A stretch of DNA of 64,000 nucleotides from Nocardia rosealba. GTDB taxonomy: Bacteria > Actinomycetota > Actinomycetes > Mycobacteriales > Mycobacteriaceae. Positions 61,020 through 64,000 of this stretch are shown here, one piece after another. Location of the stretch: assembly GCF_020216065.1 (NCBI RefSeq), contig NZ_JAIWNA010000001.1:62001-126000 (forward strand), written 5' to 3'. A program made the translations under genes and the position numbers. How positions within the stretch are numbered: position 1 is the first letter of the stretch; each line of letters begins with the position of its first letter. Under the pieces are notes generated by a model, which made no database searches, was not told where the DNA came from, and saw only the letters and a program-made list of their open reading frames with translations.

Positions 61020-61069
61020 TTGACGCAACTAGTTGGTTGCCATACTGTGAGTAGCAACCAATCGGTTGC
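61020..61069 (+). promoter_or_regulatory. Promoter with twin ArsR operators
   Basis: TTGACG (61020-61025) and TACTGT (61043-61048) form a -35/-10 pair with 17 bp between. Two 16-bp palindromes overlap it: GCAACTAGTTGGTTGC (61025-61040), within the spacer, and GCAACCAATCGGTTGC (61054-61069), just downstream of -10, 29 bp centre to centre. The ArsR gene in the operon is the likely repressor. The start codon at 61088 follows a GGAGG ribosome site. Confidence 0.8.
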
Positions 61070-61087
61070 GACACAGGAGGAAGCACC

Positions 61088-61519
61088 ATGGGATTTCCCG
61101 ATCAGATCGTGCGAACCGTAGAACTCGACCACCCGCCTGCCAAGGTATGGGCGGCGATCACCACCGCCGAGGGGCTCGCGAGCTGGTTCGGCAATACCGC
61201 CGAGATCGACCTGCGACCCGGCGGGGACATGCGGATGACGTGGGACGAAGGCATGGCCGCCGACATGCGCGTGGAACGGGTCGAGGAGCCGGCCGTCTTC
61301 GGCTACACCTGGCCCATCAACGGCCTGCCCGACGACGACCCGCGCCGCACCTACGTCGAATTCCGGCTCGAACCGACCGGCGCGGGCACCCGGCTCACCG
61401 TGGTCGAATCCGGCTTCGCGCAGCTGCCCGAGGATGCCCACAAGGAGGCGTTCGAGGGCAATGTCGGCGGCTGGAAGAGCGAGCTGGGTGAGCTCGTCGA
61501 GTACCTCGATGCGGCCTGA
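61088..61519 (+). CDS. SRPBCC/AHSA1 domain protein
   Basis: A 143-residue START-like fold protein. It opens MGFPDQIVRTVELDHPPAKV, with VWAAITTAEGLASWFGNTAE and the late helix WKSELGELVEYLDAA, the AHSA1 pattern. Such proteins bind small hydrophobic ligands; together with ArsR partners they form a recurrent gene pair of unknown function in actinobacteria. A GGAGG site precedes the ATG by 7 bases. The ArsR gene overlaps its end by 11 bp. First gene of a four-gene run in the same direction. Confidence 0.88.
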   Translation: MGFPDQIVRTVELDHPPAKVWAAITTAEGLASWFGNTAEIDLRPGGDMRMTWDEGMAADMRVERVEEPAVFGYTWPINGLPDDDPRRTYVEFRLEPTGAGTRLTVVESGFAQLPEDAHKEAFEGNVGGWKSELGELVEYLDAA

Positions 61520-61838
61520 GACCGAGGCAACCGCCGAACGGGTCTTCGTCGCGCTGGCCGATCCGAGCCGTCGCGCGGTCCTCGCCGCGCTGGCCGCCGA
61601 CGGTCCGGCCACCGCGACCGACCTCGCCGATCGCCTGCCCATCACCCGGCAGGCGATCGCCAAACACCTTGCCCTGCTTGCGGACGCGGGCCTGGTGATC
61701 GCGGAACCCGGTGAACGGCGTCGCGTGCGCTACCGCCTCGATTCCGCCCCCATGCGGGTGGCCCAGCAGTTCCTGGCCGCCCTGTCCCGTGACTGGGACG
61801 GTCCACTCGACGCGCTCCGCCGCCACCTCGACGGCTGA
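61509..61838 (+). CDS. ArsR family transcriptional regulator
   Basis: A 109-residue winged-helix repressor. ALADPSRRAVLAALAADGPA and ATATDLADRLPITRQAIAKH carry the helix-turn-helix, and ERRRVRYRLD the wing. No paired cysteines for metal binding are present, so the signal is probably organic and not a metal. The ATG at 61509 (MRPETEA) lies inside the 3' end of the SRPBCC gene, giving an 11-bp overlap. It likely represses the operon through the twin palindromes at 61025-61069. Confidence 0.87.
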   Translation: MRPETEATAERVFVALADPSRRAVLAALAADGPATATDLADRLPITRQAIAKHLALLADAGLVIAEPGERRRVRYRLDSAPMRVAQQFLAALSRDWDGPLDALRRHLDG

Positions 61839-61857
61839 GCCGAACATAGGAAAAGCC

Positions 61858-62364
61858 ATGAGCGACTTCACCGCGACAATCACCGTGCCCAAGACCCCGG
61901 AGGAAGCCTTCGCCGCCATCAACGACGTGTGGTCGTGGTGGTCGGAGACGGTCGAGGGCACCTCGGGAACGGTCGGCGACAGCTACCGCTTCGAAGTCCC
62001 CGGCATCCACCGCTGCACCATGACCACCACCGAATCGATCCCCGGCAAGCGCCTGGTCTGGCACGTCACCGACTCCCACCTCGCCTTCATCTCCGACACC
62101 GCCGAATGGGAGAACACCGACGTCGTCTTCGACATCGCCGAAACCCCCGCAGGCACCGAAATCCGCTTCACCCACGTGGGTCTGGCGCCGGAGGTCGAAT
62201 GCTACGAGGTGTGCGCCAATGCCTGGGGTGCCTACATCACCACCAGCCTCCACGGCCTGCTCACCACCGGAAAGGGTGATCCGTTCCGCCGCACGAGCAC
62301 CGGTGAATCGGAACTGATCAAGCACGGCAACGCCGAACTGGTAAACCTCGACGCCCTGCGCTGA
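61858..62364 (+). CDS. SRPBCC domain protein
   Basis: A 168-residue START-like protein, opening MSDFTATITVPKTPEEAFAA, with WSWWSETVEGTSGTVGDSYR and a conserved helix ANAWGAYITTSLHGLLTTGK. It is only distantly similar to the SRPBCC protein at the head of the operon and belongs to a different branch. It lies 19 bases after arsR. A ligand-binding or lyase role is possible; none is known. A weak hairpin (AGTACC/GGTACT, 62364-62383) overlaps its stop. Confidence 0.85.
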   Translation: MSDFTATITVPKTPEEAFAAINDVWSWWSETVEGTSGTVGDSYRFEVPGIHRCTMTTTESIPGKRLVWHVTDSHLAFISDTAEWENTDVVFDIAETPAGTEIRFTHVGLAPEVECYEVCANAWGAYITTSLHGLLTTGKGDPFRRTSTGESELIKHGNAELVNLDALR

Positions 62365-62392
62365 GTACCCCGCGGCCGGTACTTTCGATGCT

Positions 62393-63010
62393 GTGCACGA
62401 GCATCCGGCCGAAACCTTTGTGAGCGCGGCGGCGAGCTTCGCCGCCCTTGTCCGAAAGATCCCCGCCGACAGCTGGGCGGGGCCGGGACTGGGCGAGTGG
62501 GATCTGCGATCGCTGGTCGGTCACACCTCCCGCTCGCTCACCACCGTCACCGCCTACCTTCGGCAGCCCGCCGAGGTGGAGGACGTGGCGAGCCCGCAGG
62601 AGTACTACGCCATGGCGAAAGCCTATGCGGCGCGGGCGGGTAGCGAGGCGATCGTGCGGCGCGGACGCGACGCGGCCACCGAACTCGGCGACGACCCCGC
62701 CGCGGCGATCGACGCCCTGGCCGCCGCCGCGACCGCCGCTGTGACCGGCGCCGAGGATCGGTTGATCACCGTCATCGGTGGGCTCGGGATGCGGCTCTAC
62801 ACCTACCTGCCCACCCGGACGTTCGAGCTGGCCGTGCACAGTCTCGACATCGCCGCCGCCACCGGCCTGCCCTGCGAGTTGCCCGAGGATGTGCTCACCG
62901 AGGCCACGGTGCTTGCCGCACGCACTGCGGTCCACCTCGGCGACGGAGTATCGGTGCTGTCGGCGTTTACGGGGAGATCCACACTGCCCCAGGGTTTTTC
63001 GGTGGTCTGA
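62393..63010 (+). CDS. Maleylpyruvate isomerase / mycothiol-dependent family protein
   Basis: A 205-residue protein of the DinB-like MDMPI family. GLGEWDLRSLVGHTSRSL (about 32-49) supplies the first metal-binding histidine and FELAVHSLDIAAATGLP (about 143-159) the second. The family includes mycothiol-dependent maleylpyruvate isomerase and many proteins of unknown function. The start is GTG; TACTTT (62380-62385) lies 7 bases before it, so the gene may have its own promoter and a leaderless message. It is convergent with the thioesterase, with 117 bases between that show no clear element. Confidence 0.75.
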   Translation: MHEHPAETFVSAAASFAALVRKIPADSWAGPGLGEWDLRSLVGHTSRSLTTVTAYLRQPAEVEDVASPQEYYAMAKAYAARAGSEAIVRRGRDAATELGDDPAAAIDALAAAATAAVTGAEDRLITVIGGLGMRLYTYLPTRTFELAVHSLDIAAATGLPCELPEDVLTEATVLAARTAVHLGDGVSVLSAFTGRSTLPQGFSVV

Positions 63011-63127
63011 CGAATGTGCTGCGGTGCGCACCCGGCGGGCTGGGTGGGTCGGCACCGGGATTGCGCGCCGCACCGCCCGGTTCTCCGCACCGAAGTGTCA
63101 TCGCGTGGGTGTCGCCGAGAAGGTGCC

Positions 63128-63922
63128 CTATCCGCGCGGTGCGATCAACAGGGTCTGGGTACTGCGCCCGATCGGCCCCGTCTCGTCGAACAACGCCGAT
63201 TCCGCGAGGCCGATGCCGTGCGGTTGCGGGTGGGTCACCGCGTCCAGGCAGACCCACTCGCCCACGGGCTGACGGTGCAGCGTGACAGTGAGGTCGGTGT
63301 TGATGAACAGGTATTTCGACCAGTCGAGCACCGCGCTCACCCCATTGCCCGAATCGGCGGCGGCCAGCGCACGTTCGAGCGGGCTCGGTGTTGTGCCCGC
63401 GACGATCGGGTACTTCAGTTTGATCCAGCACACCGCGGGACCCGGGGCGGCGAAAGACCCTGTACTGAAACGGTATTCGATTCCGGTGTGGAACCCGACC
63501 CGCTGATTCGACGGGAACGTCCCCGGCTGCGCCTCGTCCGGCAGCGGCCTCGTGCCGCTCGGCAAAAACTCCGGCGGCAGATCCAGCGGCGGCTCCGACA
63601 ACTTCAACCGCCAGGCCACCGCCCGCATCACCGGCCCCCGCTCCGCCGACAACGTAGCCTCGATCAACTCCACACTGCGCCCCGACCGCACTACCTCGGC
63701 CCGCACCGTCAACGGCGCCAACGGCACCGGCCCGAGAATCTCCACCGCCACCCGCCCCACCTGAAACCCGTCACGCGGTTCGCACCGCTCGATGACATGG
63801 CCGAGCAGCGCCGACGGCGGCCCCGCGTGCTGCGCATCCGGCGACCAGGGGCCGCGGGTGAGCTCGGTCGACTCGAAGCGATTCGGGTCCGTCGGGTCGG
63901 GGAGATAGAACGCATCGGCCAT
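63128..63922 (-). CDS. Acyl-CoA thioesterase family protein (TesB-like double hotdog)
   Basis: A 264-residue protein with two hotdog-like halves: RGPWSPDAQHAGPPSALLGH (about 23-42) begins the first, followed by RVAVEILGPVPLAPLTVRAE; the second contains WSKYLFINTDLTVTLHRQPV and LAESALFDETGPIGRSTQTL. This is the layout of actinobacterial thioesterase-like proteins (TesB type). It would hydrolyse acyl-CoAs, chain preference unknown. The ATG at 63922 is used. Downstream it converges with the MDMPI gene. Confidence 0.85.
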   Translation of the reverse strand: MADAFYLPDPTDPNRFESTELTRGPWSPDAQHAGPPSALLGHVIERCEPRDGFQVGRVAVEILGPVPLAPLTVRAEVVRSGRSVELIEATLSAERGPVMRAVAWRLKLSEPPLDLPPEFLPSGTRPLPDEAQPGTFPSNQRVGFHTGIEYRFSTGSFAAPGPAVCWIKLKYPIVAGTTPSPLERALAAADSGNGVSAVLDWSKYLFINTDLTVTLHRQPVGEWVCLDAVTHPQPHGIGLAESALFDETGPIGRSTQTLLIAPRG

Positions 63923-63964
63923 ATCGCCGACGCTACCGCAGGCCGTAGCGGGGATGGTGCGCCG

Positions 63965-64000
63965 TTAGGCGGAGCCGCTGGTCACCAGGGTGAGCAGGTC
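63965..64000 (-). CDS. 3' end of a gene entering from the right edge
   Basis: The minus strand reads in frame to a TAA at 63965-63967, giving the last residues DLLTLVTSGSA. It lies 42 bases upstream of the thioesterase start in the same direction. Too little is visible to name it, and the call rests on position and codon use only. Confidence 0.35.
   Translation of the reverse strand, partial: DLLTLVTSGSA

Noticed and set aside
62364..62383. Hairpin AGTACC/GGTACT as a terminator after the SRPBCC gene
   Set aside because: A 6-bp stem overlapping the stop codon is weak, and TACTTT at its end may be a promoter for the next gene instead.

Overview
The window is high-GC actinobacterial chromosome. 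Gene order and protein sequences point to the mycolic-acid group (Corynebacteriales), most likely Nocardia or a close relative. Four blocks keep the Mycobacterium tuberculosis order: Rv0361-Rv0360-Rv0359-Rv0358-purA; rhodanese-metZ behind a SAM-IV riboswitch; fgd1-pta-ackA-pknG-glnH-Rv0412c-mutT3-thiE-thiO-thiS-thiG; and the Rv0976c-fadE13-accD2-accA2-fadE12-echA7 acyl-CoA operon. GTG starts, 4-bp overlaps and F420 enzymes fit this assignment. No rRNA, tRNA, prophage, insertion sequence or CRISPR array was seen.

Layout. 1-2927 (-): the N-terminal ~975 residues of a giant Pro/Gly-rich protein whose visible end is a collagen-like array of 25-residue repeats. 3-7.6 kb: DUF3151, a FUSC-type membrane protein, an M50 site-2 protease with its partner, and purA. 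7.8-15.1 kb: exported proteins, an alpha/beta hydrolase, ogt, a MocR regulator, alpha-methylacyl-CoA racemase, DUF456 and an amidohydrolase. 15.1-15.4 kb: a dispersed repeat plus a 42-bp tandem repeat. 15.4-19.3 kb: fprA with an iron-box-like site, a single-pass membrane protein, then the SAM-IV riboswitch, rhodanese and metZ. 19.3-22.7 kb: flotillin/NfeD pair, DJ-1/MarR pair with a double operator, and a HAD phosphatase.

22.8-27.7 kb: F420-dependent glucose-6-phosphate dehydrogenase, a deazaflavin-dependent nitroreductase, pta and ackA. 27.8-33.6 kb (-): glnX-glnH-pknG, the amino-acid-sensing kinase module; PknG carries about 350 extra N-terminal residues including seven 54-bp repeats. 33.7-37.5 kb: mutT3, then thiE divergent from thiO-thiS-thiG, with a 42-bp hairpin repeat array in the thiO leader. 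37.6-40.8 kb: ABC-2 exporter, class III adenylate cyclase, small membrane proteins.

41-50.4 kb: a Liu/Atu-like catabolic operon (AtuA-family protein, two acyl-CoA dehydrogenases, biotin-dependent carboxylase, enoyl-CoA hydratase, TetR), interrupted before echA7 by a second copy of the dispersed repeat. 50.5-64 kb: methyltransferase/TetR pair, thiD, a CobW GTPase behind a Zur-like box, epoxide hydrolase/TetR with twin operators, a VOC protein, an aliphatic-sulfonate-type ABC transporter, an MFS exporter, an ArsR-SRPBCC operon with twin operators, a MDMPI-family protein, a thioesterase, and the last codons of one more gene at the right edge. No single undescribed system stands out. The most unusual items are the three in-frame or leader minisatellites, the dispersed repeat, and the thiO leader array.
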